From Rhizophagus irregularis (Eukaryota; Glomeromycota; Glomeromycetes; Glomerales; Glomeraceae), in NCBI RefSeq assembly GCF_026210795.1, contig NC_089455.1:2852001-2916000 (forward strand): DNA of 64,000 nt. Direction: 5' to 3'. The translations under genes were made by a program, and so were the position numbers. Shown in pieces: positions 46,270 to 57,915 of this stretch (the first letter of the stretch is position 1; the number at the start of each line of letters is the position of its first letter). A model generated the notes under the pieces. It ran no database searches. It was not told where the DNA came from and was given only the letters and a program-made list of their open reading frames with translations.

Positions 46270-47661
46270 AACGTCAGAATAACGTTTCTCAAACTCTCAA
46301 AGAAAAAAAATTGTAAGTTTCGCAACGCATTGCGAAACTTACCGTTCGTTTCGTTGAAAAATGAAAAAAGATATTTCGAAGTATACTTGAAGTATATCTT
46401 CGAAATGTCGAATTTAATTTCGTCCGTCTAAGGAGCCGCCCAAAAGAAACCGAACCTAAAAGAAAAAAAAATGAAACGTTAATAAACGTTTCGTTGAAAA
46501 AAAACAAAAAAAAAATATATTTCGAAGTATACTTCAAGTATACCTTCGAAATGTCGAAAGTAAGGAGCCGCCCAAAGAAGTCGAACCTAAAAAAGCAAAA
46601 AAAACGAAGCGTTAATAAACGTTTCGTTGAAAAAAAAAACCCAAAAAAGAAAGACATTTTGAAGTATATATACCTTCAAAATGTCTTATTGATTTCCGTC
46701 CGTCCAAGAAGCCAAGAAGCCGCCCAAAGAAGCCGAACCTAAAAAGAAAAAGAAACGAAACGTTAATAAACGTTTCGTTAGTCGAAAAAAACAAAAAAAT
46801 AATTATTTCGAAGTATCTCGAAGTATACCTTCGAAATATCGAGTTCCGTCTCCAAGGAGCTGCCCAGCCGAACCTAAAAAAGCAAAAAAAACGAAGCGTT
46901 AATAAACGTTTCGCTAGTCGAAAAAATAAAAAAATAAATTATTTCGAAGAAGTATACCTTCGAAATGTCGAATTCCGAACCTATACCTTCGGCGTTCTGG
47001 ACCTAAAAAATAAAAAAGAATATTAGTGCTAACGTTCATTAAAACAAATAAAAAAAAATTTTTTGCTTACTCCGGAAGACTGGAACTAATTTAGATACCG
47101 GTATATGTCTTCGGCTTCCTTAAAGTCTCCAAGAGTCCGGCGTTTCCTTCAAAAGAAAAGAAGTCCGGAGACTACTAAAGTGAAACTTTTTAATCCGTTT
47201 CTGCATGTTGCAGATTATATTCCGAACGTTGGACGAGCTTGCCAGAAGTTAGAAATTTGATTTCGAGTTAAATATTTGGTTCTTCAAAAGGTGTGATAAA
47301 AATTTATTTATTTAAAGTATTGTAAGAAAAAAGTTAAAAAAAAATTAACTTTAAAGTGTAAAAAAAAAAAAGTTTATCGATTAAAAAAAAGATCGAAGAT
47401 TTTTGTGGGAATAGAAATAATTACATGCCGTAAATTATTCCAATGACCTATCAGACTACTGATAGGTATAATAAAATTTTCTGATATTTTAATGATATGT
47501 CTTTAAAAAATCAGATTTTTTTCATAAAATATTATTAAACATTTCGGATTACCGATACTTGTAAATGTTTAATATTGCCTATCATGCCATATCGGGTTTC
47601 TGATTATTTCCTGATATTTGACCAATACGTTATTACCCGATATTTCATCATTTGACCAGTG
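44092..47661. mobile_element. 3.57-kb non-autonomous CACTA-type element, copy 2
   Basis: Same ends as the copy at 33257 (CACTGGTCGAATGAAGGG ... CATTTGACCAGTG) and same orientation, flanked by its own 3-bp duplication CCT (44089-44091, 47662-47664). It differs from copy 1 mainly in homopolymer lengths and a few small indels. The largest difference is an expanded run of about 47 A around 46219-46267. Removing it with one CCT restores the transposase reading HLSLHLCECSYDYG of the host element. Confidence 0.88.
44695..47035 (-). repeat. Array of ~19 hairpin units with splice-like borders (copy 2)
   Basis: Same array as 33860-36200. Copy 2 has slightly different segment lengths at a few units (for example an exon-like segment of 45 nt where copy 1 has 47, and 43 where copy 1 has 40), so the two copies are independently drifting by small indels. 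Splice-like borders and AACGTT palindromes are conserved. Confidence 0.7.
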
Positions 47662-50160
47662 CCTATCATTACATCTATGCGAGTGCTCTTACGATTACGG
47701 ACCTCTGTATTCGTTCTGGTGCTTTAGCTTTGAACGAATAAATGGCTTATTAGGTAATTCAAATTTAATTGTGTCGATTTTTCGAATTATATTATTTCAT
47801 TTAGCAAAGATTAATAATAAATTATTTATTAGGATCTTTGCCTAATAGCCACCGCCAAATCGAACCTGAACTAATGCGTCGATTGATGACCGAAGCGCAA
47901 ATAAATGATATTATTAATAGTTCAAGTTCAGAAGTAATAGGACTCGAATTACTCGATAAACGACCTTCTGTCAGTTCTCTTTCCGAATTTCCAACAGATG
48001 AAATGTATCGATTTTTGATGAATTCCAGAAATATATCGGAGTCACCAATTACTGGTTGCGAGGAATTTCCAGGTAAATTTTTAGCACCGCAATCCAAAGA
48101 TATTCATCTTGAGGAACAAATCTACGATTTACTTATCGAATATTACGAGGATACATATGTAGATTCTATATTCAGAAAACCGTTCACAGAAAATTTACCC
48201 AATTCAACGATCATTATCAACAGAGCGAATCGATATGGAAGATGTCAAATCTGTGCAGAAACTTTTGGATCTGCTGCTGCAACCCGACATATTAAGAGCT
48301 CATTCGTCTTAGCTAAATTTATTAATCGTGATGGGAATAGCGTTGATACTTACCCAGGTCAAATCCAATTTTTTTTCGAACATAGCGTTCATTTATCTTC
48401 CCGTAATTTGACACACAAATTGGCTTACATCAAATGGTACAAACCGGCAAATTTGACATCTCGATTCCATTTCAGTATTGACGATGATGTCGAAACTTGC
48501 AACGTCGAATTATGGGAAGATAATTTCTACCCAAGCAGTAGAGACAATATAATCCCGATACACAACATTTTAGGTCGGTTTATACCTGTAAAATACAAAA
48601 AATCGGATCGATGTAATGCCAGGGAATATTTAGCCGTTATTCCTATAAATAGAAAGTTCCATTTGCGTTGATTTAATATAACATTCGAACTGGTATTTAC
48701 ACCAATTCGAATTTCAAAACATTTTTTAACAAATTATTTTTTTATTATATTTAGTATTATTAATATAGTATAACCACTATTTTATCTAGAAAAGTGAATA
48801 AAAAAAGCATGCAATTCGGCCATTATTTTTTATATTTTTTGTAAAAAAAAAGTTATAGTTCGACCATTATTCTGTTAGGTTGAATATAGTTTAATTTTAT
48901 TATACGCATTTCGACCATCATTCTGCAGGATCGAATCAGAGTCGAATATAGATTGAATTGTATATCATTACTAATTTAGGTCGATTTTTTTTAAAATTGG
49001 CCGAATTTAGGCTGAATTTTTTAGAGGTCGAATATTCCTATTTCGACTAGTGAAATCAACCAAATCCTTTTAATTTTGTACCATCCATTACTAATGATAA
49101 TTCAGGAATACAATATTTTAATGGTAAAAGATTTTCAACAATTGCTTGAAGAACAGGTTCATTTGCAGAAAATAATGATATTTGTGATCTTATTAATAAA
49201 AATGTTTTTAAAAGTTCAATAAAAGGTAAAATATTATTTGCAACAAGATTTTTATATGCTGAAGTAATAAAAAGAACATCATTTACAACTTGTCTATATA
49301 CTAACTTATCTTTATTTTATTCTAAAATTCAAATTTGTTTTGTTACAAGTTCTAAATAATAATTATAAATAGTTAATAAATAATATAAAAATAATAAAAA
49401 TAATAAAAATATTATAATTTACCAGATGAAGAATCAGTATAATTATTTCGTGTTCTTTTTAAATTTTCTTTTTGTTTAACTTGAAAATCAATTTTTTCAG
49501 TCCAAATCTTATTAAAGGTTGATTCCAATTCTTCTCCTGAAATATGCATTTCACTTTTTATATCATTATATATATAACAATTACGAAATATAAGACAAAT
49601 ATCTTTTTCAAATTCTTCAATACTTGCATATTGATTATTTTCTAATTTTGAAATTATTGTAAATAAATCCATTGAATTTTTTAGTCTCATTTAAAATTTC
49701 ATAAAATGGATGAATATTAGATTTAATATCAAGTTCTTGAAGAATATCATAACAAAAGTTAATAAGTTGAAAATTTTTAAAATTATTTTCAGCAGTAGAA
49801 ATAAAATGATTATTAGGAATTTCAATATTTTTTTTTGAATGAGATGAATTAGAAATAGATTGATTTTTAATAGAAATAAAGTAATTATTATCAGAATTTT
49901 CAACAAATACTATATTTTTTTTTTCATTATATTTTTCAATATTCTTTTTTGAATTAGAAATGGATTGGTTTTTAATAGGAATAAAATGATTATTATCAGA
50001 ATTTTCAATAATTTTTTGTGAATAAGAAGAATCAGCAAGCACTATATTTTCTTTTTCATTATTTTCTTCAGTAAATACATAATTTTCTTTATATTCTTTA
50101 ATAATTTCTTGCCAAAATGTTTTTAATATTTTTGTATACCGAAATCGTTCTGCAATTACC

Positions 50161-50397
50161 TATTATAAAAAACAGTTTATTAGTAGTGTGTTTAAAATTT
50201 TATTTAGTAATATAAGAAGGTACATAGCCAATTCCTCCTCCAGAATTAGCAGACTTATATCAACTACAAAGTTAGGACACCTGAACCGAGAAACTTGGAG
50301 TGGTTACCAAGACTTGTCAAATCCAGTAAATTCCCTAAGTTAAGTTCCAATTAACTCTAGGGATTACCCTAACATTGCAAAATAAAAAAAAACACAC
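50161..50397 (-). other. Intron 2 of the bromodomain gene
   Basis: This GT-AG intron is larger (237 bp) than its neighbours. It contains a less AT-rich block (50230-50370, CACCTGAACCGAGAAACTTG and GGTTACCAAGACTTG) that could be a small inserted repeat. Confidence 0.45.
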
Positions 50398-51299
50398 CTT
50401 ATTTTTTAAATTAGGAAAATGTTTTCCTTTTTTCAAGAAACGAATAGTCCAAAAATTATCAAGATTTTTCCAATTGTCTAGTAAAGTTAAAGTAGTATCA
50501 ATTGAAGCAATAATAATATCACGATGATTTTTTAAGAACCTCCAATATGACTTTGTTGTCCTATTATTATCTGATAAATAAGAGATAAGAGCTAGAAAGA
50601 TAGAAAAAAATATTAATATTATAATCTATAAGTTAAAATACAATTCACAAGATTTACCATTTTGACCAATAAAATGTTCAGATATGTTAAAATACAGTTT
50701 ACAAGATTTATTATTTTGACCAATGAAATCTTCAGATGTATTCATATTAAGAAGTTTATAATTGATTAAATTGATTGATAAAAAAAAAAAAGAAATTGAT
50801 GAGAGTTTAATGTTTTAAATATAAAAAGAATTTTTTGTAGATAGTATAACTCAAACTGACATATTGATATATCAAAATGAAAAAAATTAACACTACAATT
50901 ATAATAATTAAATCTATTATTTATCATATTAATAAGAACTTAATCATTTTGCCAAATATAGTATAATATAATTCTTGATTAAAATCATGTCATTTAGAAT
51001 TTAGATATATATAGCTTAAGAAATTAAAGGTAATTTCATTTTAATTTCAGTTATTTTTGTTTAGCAAATGACTCAACTTTCATCATTTTGACGCATTTTG
51101 ATATATACGTATTTAAAAGATGAAATATTGAAATATGTTGATATTGTAAGCGATATATGTACAGTAGGTGTTACAAAATAACATAAATACATACTGATTG
51201 TAAAAGTAATATATACTGTATATATTTAAATTAAAATAATTTGAACAATTTGAAATATATTGTGCAGCATAGTTTAACAAAACTATATCTGGTTATATA

Positions 51300-52010
51300 A
51301 TACTTTACTGTAACCCTTAATTTTTTTTACAATATTTTTACAATATTTTTATGATATTGCAATTATACAATAGCAATCATAAAACTATAAATAATTGAGA
51401 CTCATAAGAATATAATTTAGATCTTTATACAATATTGTATTAATATAGTATATATATAGTTTTATAATCATGTAATATTATACAAATATTGCAAATATTG
51501 TAAATATATTTTGGAAATAACTTTACTATATTGTACATTTATTGTAAATGTATTTTAAAGACTTGTAGAAATAACTTTATTATATTGTAAAAGTATTTTA
51601 AAGACTTGTGGAAATAACTTTATTATACTGTAAAAATATTTTAAAGACTTGCGGAAATAACTTACTACATCGTAAAAGTATCATAAAAGTATTGTGGAAA
51701 TAAATTTATTATATTGTTAAAGACTTGTGGAAATAACTTTATTATATTGTAAAAGTATTTTAAAGACTTGCGGAAATAACTTACTACATCGTAAAAGTAT
51801 CATAAAAGTATTGTGGAAATAACTTTATTATATTGTTAAAGACTTGTGAAAATAACTTTATTATATTGTAAAAGTATTTTAAAGACTTGTGGAAATAACT
51901 TTATTATACTGTAAAAATATTTTAAAGACTTGCGGAAATAACTTACTACATCGTAAAAGTATCATAAAAGTATTGTGGAAATAACTTTATTATATTGTAA
52001 AGTAAATTAT
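51300..52010. repeat. Complex AT-rich tandem repeat
   Basis: Words TTTTAAAGACTTGTGGAAAT, AACTTTATTATATTGTAAAA and ACTTACTACATCGTAAAAGT alternate in a higher-order pattern. The ACTTACTACATCG subunit recurs at about 51660, 51780 and 51942. The subunit length is about 40-45 bp. Non-coding. Confidence 0.75.
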
Positions 52011-52383
52011 AATATATTACACAAAATTCGTAAATTTAAAATCATATTTAGATAAATAATATTTAGTTGGACCAGAAATATACAGTACGTCATGCATAAA
52101 TCTAGTATCCTAATAGATCCTTACGCAGTAAGCCTTCTGATCACGCTTTCGTCGATAGCATGCTAACGTCTAAAGAGTGAGGACCGTTCCAATAAGACTT
52201 ATTAGATATTGTATGTAAGAAAAAAAAGCATCATTTAATGTCAGTTACCTACTGATTGATTTTTCTAGCTTTGGTTCAGGAAGGTTCTCTCTTGAATTTT
52301 ACGACTTCGTTGCTTTTCTCTCTTTTTTTGGAAACTTTATTTTCTGTTTCCTTTTTAATATAAAATTTTTATTTCTGAAAAAA
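52011..52383. other. Intergenic region downstream of the FAR1/MULE-like fragment
   Basis: 52080-52200 is less AT-rich (GATCACGCTTTCGTCGATAG, CGTCTAAAGAGTGAGGACCG), possibly the decayed continuation of the neighbouring transposase-derived fragment. No frame can be followed. Confidence 0.35.
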
Positions 52384-52738
52384 CAAAATCAAAACTCTAT
52401 ATCGTTTTACCACAAATCCCTTCTGCCTTCCATACTCTCTTATATGGTGTTCGGCAATTTCCCAAAAACTAAATTGTGCACCAACGGACAATTCCAAAGG
52501 TTGACTTAGCATAGGGTATTGTGTTGAGTCAAGACCTTCCAGCTTCGTCCAGAGAATAGACCCCGTAAGAATATTTGTGTTACTTTCACCTTCTTTATCA
52601 AGTTCTATTTGTTCTATATGTATTAAATATTGAGTTAACTTTTGTTTCTTTATTTTACTAGGTAGGAATACACATTAACTTCAAAGTTGTCTCCACCTAA
52701 CAAATAAGCAGGTTCAGCCAGTGTATCAGTCTTCATAA
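52384..52738 (-). pseudogene. FAR1/MULE-type DNA-binding domain fragment
   Basis: The minus strand reads IMKTDTLAEPAYLLGGDNFE at the upstream end. After one frame change it reads an open stretch KKQKLTQYLIHIEQIELDKE, ILTGSILWTKLEGLDSTQYP, LELSVGAQFSFWEIAEHHIR and EYGRQKGFVVKRYRVL. The last part, with FW...AE.HI..YGRQKGF.V.RYR, is the FAR1-type (WRKY-GCM1-like) domain found at the start of MULE transposases and related Glomeromycotina genes. No MULE catalytic core follows, so this is a truncated remnant or a domesticated exon. Confidence 0.6.
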
Positions 52739-53361
52739 TTAATTGTTTCCTATAACAATATTATAGCTTTAATAGCGTAAAAGTGTATTACTTGATCCAA
52801 GGTGGAAGAGTTCCCCTGTAGTATAAAACAAAAAATAAAAGCTTACCATTTCTAAGAAAGAAAGCCTACATATTTAAACGTGATAACTGTCTTTTTAAAC
52901 TTTCGTTAATATTTTTTTTTTCCAAATAAAGGAACGAAACCTACTTAAAAAGAAAAACAAAAAAGAACGTTTGAAACTACATTTTTAAATATCAAAAGAG
53001 AGCCTATCGAGAAAAATAAATATGTTTCTCATATTTATTTATTCGAAAAGGAATAAAACCAGAAAACCTACCGAGAAAAAAAGTAATGTACTAAGTAATA
53101 TTAGTAATAATGTTTACTTTGTTTATATTACAAATTACACGTGATTGAAATCACGAAATTCCACATGACTAAAAATTTTCGATAAAAAAAACTTAAAAGT
53201 ACCGCTAAATTGGTTTAACATCCTGTTAATGTAACAGACAACGTTTAGAAATAAAATAAAAATGAATAATTTATTTACAAGAATTTTTCATTGTCTAAAA
53301 CTAAATTTAGTTTTTCTTTCAATTACATAATATATATTGGATAATTTTATTGTTTGATTAA
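52739..53361. other. AT-rich intergenic region
   Basis: No gene or clear repeat seen between the FAR1-like fragment and the 3' end of the transposase-like gene. Confidence 0.45.
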
Positions 53362-56300
53362 TCATATCGCATTATAGAAAAACTCATTTAGCAAATAAGG
53401 TTGCGATAAATCATGACTTTCTATTAAACAATTATCTACACATTGATGAACAAAATGAATTTTTGGCATAGAAGTTACAAGAGATATAGGGAAAATATTA
53501 AGATATTTTTCTCTTTCTGTACATATTTTGTACTTTTGACACGTCATTAAAGTATCAAACCCATTTCTTCCTTTAACCTTTTCAAACCAATTCACAAAAT
53601 AGAAAGGATATGTTTTATCATTATTATAAGTATGCAAAAAAATTGCCTTTACTATTGCGTATGAAGTTCCTTCGTTTTCTTCTTCAATTTCTACTATATC
53701 TCCAACACGTATTCGTATTATTGATGATTCATCATTATCGTTTAACACTTTGTAAGTGATATAATTAAAATAAACAATTTTCTTATTATGAATATATTCT
53801 AAGAAATTGAAATAATCTTTGTAAGCCATTTTTAGTCCATTATAAATATCTCCATCAATTGACATATTTGGTTCAAAATTATTTTGTGAAATTTCATAAT
53901 ATTTCCATTTAATTCGACAACGAATTTCACAAATAAAATCAACTGGAGAATTAATTTCTTCTTCGTCTATATTTAATAAAATAATTGATTTATTGTTAGT
54001 AAAAAAGAAAATAAAATAAAATTATAAAATAATAATACCTATTTCTCTAGTGTCATAATTAGTTACTGATGTGGCATACCAAGAAGAAAGTAATGATCTA
54101 AAAATGTTGTTTTGATAATATCCGTTTCCCAAAGTGTTGTAACGAGAATCTAACGTGCCATCTATAATATTACGCAATGCTTGTAAAGTATTATATCTCT
54201 TTATCAAATCTCTTTCTATCATTTTGCCATTTGTATGTGGAACAGCACCTTTGAATGTCCTATGAACCATTTCCTTTATTCCAACGGCACTATTTACTAG
54301 TGTAGCAAATGTCTTAGCGTGACATTGTAAATGAGCGTTAATATGTAGGTTAGGAAGATGAGTAAAATTTTGAGGGAACATCTATAAGATAAATTAACAA
54401 TTAATAAAAGAATTATATGAAAAATGTTAAGTTCGTTTTATAATATTGTGAAATTATCAAATAAATCAATGATCATTACCTTAGTAAGTAAAATAATTTC
54501 TTGCTTTAATAAACTATTTAAAGTTTCATATGACTCATCATTAAAAGATAGATTAAAACAAAATCTAGCACACTTTGCTACGATTGCCCAACATTGAATT
54601 AATCTGTTGATTACTAATCCAGAATTAACAGATAGATTTTCTTGTAATTCATCAATCGAACGTTGCTTTAAATGTTTAAGTTTTAAGAATCGTCTAAGAA
54701 TATGTGGTAAAATCATAGCCAAACGTAACCGATCTGACATCATAAAACTTTGTCGATGTGTTACTGGATTTGGTAGTTTATGCCATTGTATGGGCATTTC
54801 AAATATTTTCCAAGTTTTGATAAAATCATTATTTCCAGTTGAACTAAACATATTAAAAGTACAATCCATTAATCTTAATATTTTACCAGCAATAGCGTGG
54901 TAAATATCATGAGGAGTTTGAAGTAAGCGATCAAACATTAAATCATCTAACACAGGTTTTTGATTTTTCAATCCAAGTTCTGAACATAAAACTTTCTGTT
55001 CTGTTAATGAATTTGAACTTAGTATCTTTTCAAATTCACGATCCATCAATTGGTGATAACGTAGTTCTTTAGATAAATCATCAAAGGATTTTAAAGATTC
55101 ATGTTCTTCAATCATACAAAATCTACAACCTTTTTGGCATTATGTCTCATAACTCCCGCTAAGTCATTTTCCTGCGGAAGGTCTGCAGTTACAAGACCAA
55201 GTCCCGCTACAACCAATGTATCTTCACCTTGAATATTAATAATTTTCCCTTTTTCTAGTTCCTTTAATTCTTTTAAGAAAGGGCGAATAAAATCTTTAAA
55301 TTTTCCACCAAAAGGGACAAAACCTATAACAAAATAGTTTTTCAAAAGTTTTCGCATTGAAAATGGCATATTGCCAATTTGTATATATACACCACCAAGG
55401 GAGTGATAAACATTTCTATAAGTACCAAAATCATCATAATAGAGATCTATAAATAATTTCCAAATCGGTAAATTACTTGAATTTTGAGGAAAAGAACAGT
55501 ATTCGGATGGGTGCCTAATCCTGTAACATATGTTTCTAATTTTCCATGTATTTTCATAACGGTATAAAATTTCGTCAACTTCATATGAATAATAAGATGG
55601 TTTTTGTTGGTCACGCAACCATACTGACGTTTTATTAACTAGAACTCTGGGATCAACTATTATTGGTTTGTCTTCTAATAACCACCTTGTATTGATATTA
55701 GAAGCACGTTCAGATGTTTTGAATCGATCTGGAAGTTCTTCGAATCTTAAAAACCTTTGCAATTTTAATTTTACATTTTCATTATGAAAAATTATGGATG
55801 TTATTCTCATGCAATTTAAACGATTTGATGTTATTATATGAACAAATTCTCCTGTAAAATATTTGACTAAAAAGTATTATTAAAAAAAAACACACTATTA
55901 ATATAATTTAATATATAGTTAATTAATTAAAATACCCAAGAATTATAATTACCTGAATTTATTATGATGCTATGTGCACCAAATAATGGAGATTGTTGCC
56001 AAAGTTCGCCATGCCAAAATTCACTTTTGTTTTCTATTTCAATTCCTGGACCATTGTACATTTTGGAAACTAGAGACGGATTAGACAAAATTTTTGTTAA
56101 AGTATCAATCAATGATACTGGATATGCTTCTCTAGTAGGTTGTGAAGTAGATTGCGTTTTCATATCAGATATCGGTATTGTATGTTTTTTGATGGTTAAT
56201 AATGGCAATTGATTTCGGCTTGTTTCCTTAAAATTTCTAATATTCGTAGGAACATCTTTGATATCAAAATTCGGATGATTCAAAATTTTGATTAAGTCTT

Positions 56301-56928
56301 CATATGCATTTGTTGCTAAAGAAAAAAGTCAACTAAATTAAAAAAAAATTATATTAAAAATAATAGTTAAATTTACTAAATTTGCTTACATATCATATGT
56401 TTAGTAATCCAAGCAAATATTGAGGCAGAAGAAAGATTTCTGAACGAAAAAAATAGCGGACCAAATTCGCCATCAAATGAAGAATTAAGTAATGAACTAT
56501 TTTCAAATATATTTTCAGAATCAGAATCGGAAATGTTTTCAAAACTCTCATATTCATCAATATTTTCAGGTAATTCATTTTCATTCTGTTCAAAAATTTC
56601 TATAGGCTCCCCATCAATATTATCAGGAAAATCATTTTCTTCTCGTTCAAAAGGAATCTCTATAGGTCCATTAAATTCAACATCATCGTTGTTATAGTTT
56701 TTATCGCTATCACCTGAATATTAATAAAAAATTATTATTAGAGGGATGAGACGGATGGTCAACCAACATGATGCATTTTCAAATTCCTCAACCTTATAGT
56801 AAGTTGTTTACACAATATAATTACCTACCCTCATTCATTATTAATTCAGTACTATTTAAAGAATTATCATCTCGTTGTCGTAAATTTAAACTTCTACTTT
56901 TACTCTTAATACTTCTTTTTAAAGACAT
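53362..56928 (-). CDS. Large transposase-derived protein (KDZ/Tnp2-like), six exons, one frameshift
   Basis: Exons: 56829-56928 (MSLKRSIKSKSRSLNLRQRD), 56390-56713 (acidic, then SFDGEFGPLFFSF and FAWITKHMI), 55953-56315 (NAYEDLIKILNHPNFDIKDV ... MYNGPGIEIENKSEFWHGEL), 54480-55851, 54039-54381 and 53362-53966. Exon 4 holds the core: LPIWKLFIDLYYDDFGTYRN, VYHSLGGVYIQIGNMPFSMR, NYFVIGFVPFGGKFKDFIRP, VAGLGLVTADLPQENDLAGV and GCRFCMIEEHESL. The last exon has RIRVGDIVEIEEENEGTSYA and FYFVNWFE, a BAH-like module. The order is that of an abundant Glomeromycotina transposase family. Introns are all GT-AG and in phase. One base is missing in an A-run near 55120 (NAKK/GCRFC). No TIRs were found, so it may be domesticated, dead or misassembled at one base. 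Confidence 0.65.
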
Positions 56929-57915
56929 GTTAAAAATTTTGTCTTAACAATAGTGAGGAGAGGCTGTATTAGCTACAATCACGTACGTTAAAAATTTAAT
57001 AATTAAATAATATAATATCGGTTTCTATTAAAAAAAAAATGTTTTTTCCTATATGCTGAAAAAGAATCATAAAAAATTTTTTTCTTTTTATCTAGATCTT
57101 GATTTTGTGACTACTCATCGACATTCATTTAAATTAGTTCAACACAATTTGGTACATATTTGGAAATTGAATGTGAGGCTTTTACATCAATCGATAATTA
57201 TTCGGATAAAATGAAACATTCAAATACAGACATTGTTATTATAATAATAATAATAAAAATCATGAAAATTCTTAATGCACTATACTTAAAACTTTAATTA
57301 ATAAGCAAAATAAATGGTAAGTCAAAGTGCGTATTATCAAGATATATTTATTTTTGGTCTAATAATTTAATAAATTAATAATATTCTTTATTTCAGATAC
57401 AGTAGCTACCAGAAGTCTTTATTTAATAAGTTAGAAGAGACCTGCTTCACGCAATTTGTAAACGTATTTACTGAAATTTATATCTAGCCTGCTTAATTGT
57501 ACACGTTAATTAATGTCATTAATGAAAATTCATAAAAATAAAAATATTAACTAAAACTTAATTTGGTTTTCCTTATTTTTAAAGGGAATATATTAAAAAG
57601 CACAGTTGGTCAGGAAACCTAATGTGGTCTAGTCTGTACTATTACACAGATCAAGAAGAATACATTTGCGTTTAAAGACTGTTTTAGGTAAGAACTTTGA
57701 CTTTAATTGAAAATAAAAAAAAATGCGGTTGAACTGCACAATATTTATTTTATTAATTCTGCGATAGTTAAAAAAATTCGCTATCGGTACTGCTTTATAA
57801 ATTCAAGTGCGATTTTAAGAAATTAAAGTTCAAAATTTGGATACTGCTTGTTTTATATAATTTAAAATACTTATTTTTTATTTTTTAAAAAAATAAACTA
57901 TTATTCTTTATTATT
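56929..57915. promoter_or_regulatory. Intergenic region with a duplicated upstream motif
   Basis: 57112-57190 contains GACTACTCATCGACATTCAT, TTAAATTAGTTCAACACA and TTTGGAAATTGAATGTGAGG. A close copy in the same orientation lies at 59770-59835, upstream of the RRM/Hsp20-like gene. Both sit 180-300 bp before a minus-strand start codon. The remainder (57250-57915) is AT-rich without features. Confidence 0.5.

Larger units (their letters stand above)
41822..48671 (+). pseudogene. CACTA Tnp2-like transposase, interrupted
   Basis: N-terminus MNKGRRKRIAANILDEYNNS with a CYCSNCNGK zinc knuckle, then four TTISLVEPQD-type repeats (42078-42205) and an acidic linker. The domain then follows Tnp2: FAACQKCHKLYKK, LMINLDWFQPYEGTIYSTGV, LPRDVRFKPENMLILGILPG, ASCDIPGARKLCGHISALAS, RLPYFDPIRFVVVDPMHCLF and ITPNLHL. 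The inserted element (44092-47661) separates ITPNLHL from SLHLCECSYDYGPLYSFWCF and FERINGLLG. A 79-bp intron (47754-47832) precedes the C-terminal region ending at 48671. Other damage: a frame change near 42010, TGA at 42963 (Trp expected), a frame change near 43600 and TGA at 43804 (Arg expected). Confidence 0.8.
38358..49052. mobile_element. 10.7-kb CACTA (EnSpm) DNA transposon
   Basis: Starts CACTGGTCGAAATAGG and ends CCTATTTCGACTAGTG; these are inverted copies with one mismatch. The flanks carry a 3-bp duplication AAA (38355-38357, 49053-49055). Subterminal zones (38366-38580, 48780-49050) are crowded with GGTCGAA/TTCGACC words, as expected for accessory-protein binding sites. Two divergent genes lie inside: a Tnp2-like transposase (plus) and a coiled-coil accessory protein (minus). 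A 3.57-kb CACTA-type element sits within the transposase gene; without it and its extra CCT the element is about 7.1 kb. Confidence 0.9.
37899..50745 (-). pseudogene. Bromodomain plus PD-(D/E)XK nuclease-like gene, split by a CACTA insertion
   Basis: Exon 1 (50658-50745) starts MNTSEDFIGQNNK. Exon 2 (50398-50591) has SYLSDNNRTTKSYWRFLKNH. Exon 3 (49423-50159) carries a bromodomain: INFCYDILQELDIKSNIHPF, then NSMDLFTIISKLENNQYASI and FEKDICLIFRNCYIYND with the conserved Asn-Cys-x-x-Tyr-Asn. Exon 4 begins at 49351 and is cut at 49053 by the CACTA element (38358-49052). It resumes at 38357 with FGYSDIFILKG and ISLELKYIPLIGL (Asp...ExK, PD-(D/E)XK core) and ends at 37899 with KGFVILVIGFCRILW. Removing the element and one AAA target copy restores the frame across MDGTKLKGFG/FGYSD. 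A homopolymer frameshift near 49690 and several stops (TGA, TAA where Trp, Arg or Gln are expected) show further decay. Confidence 0.75.
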
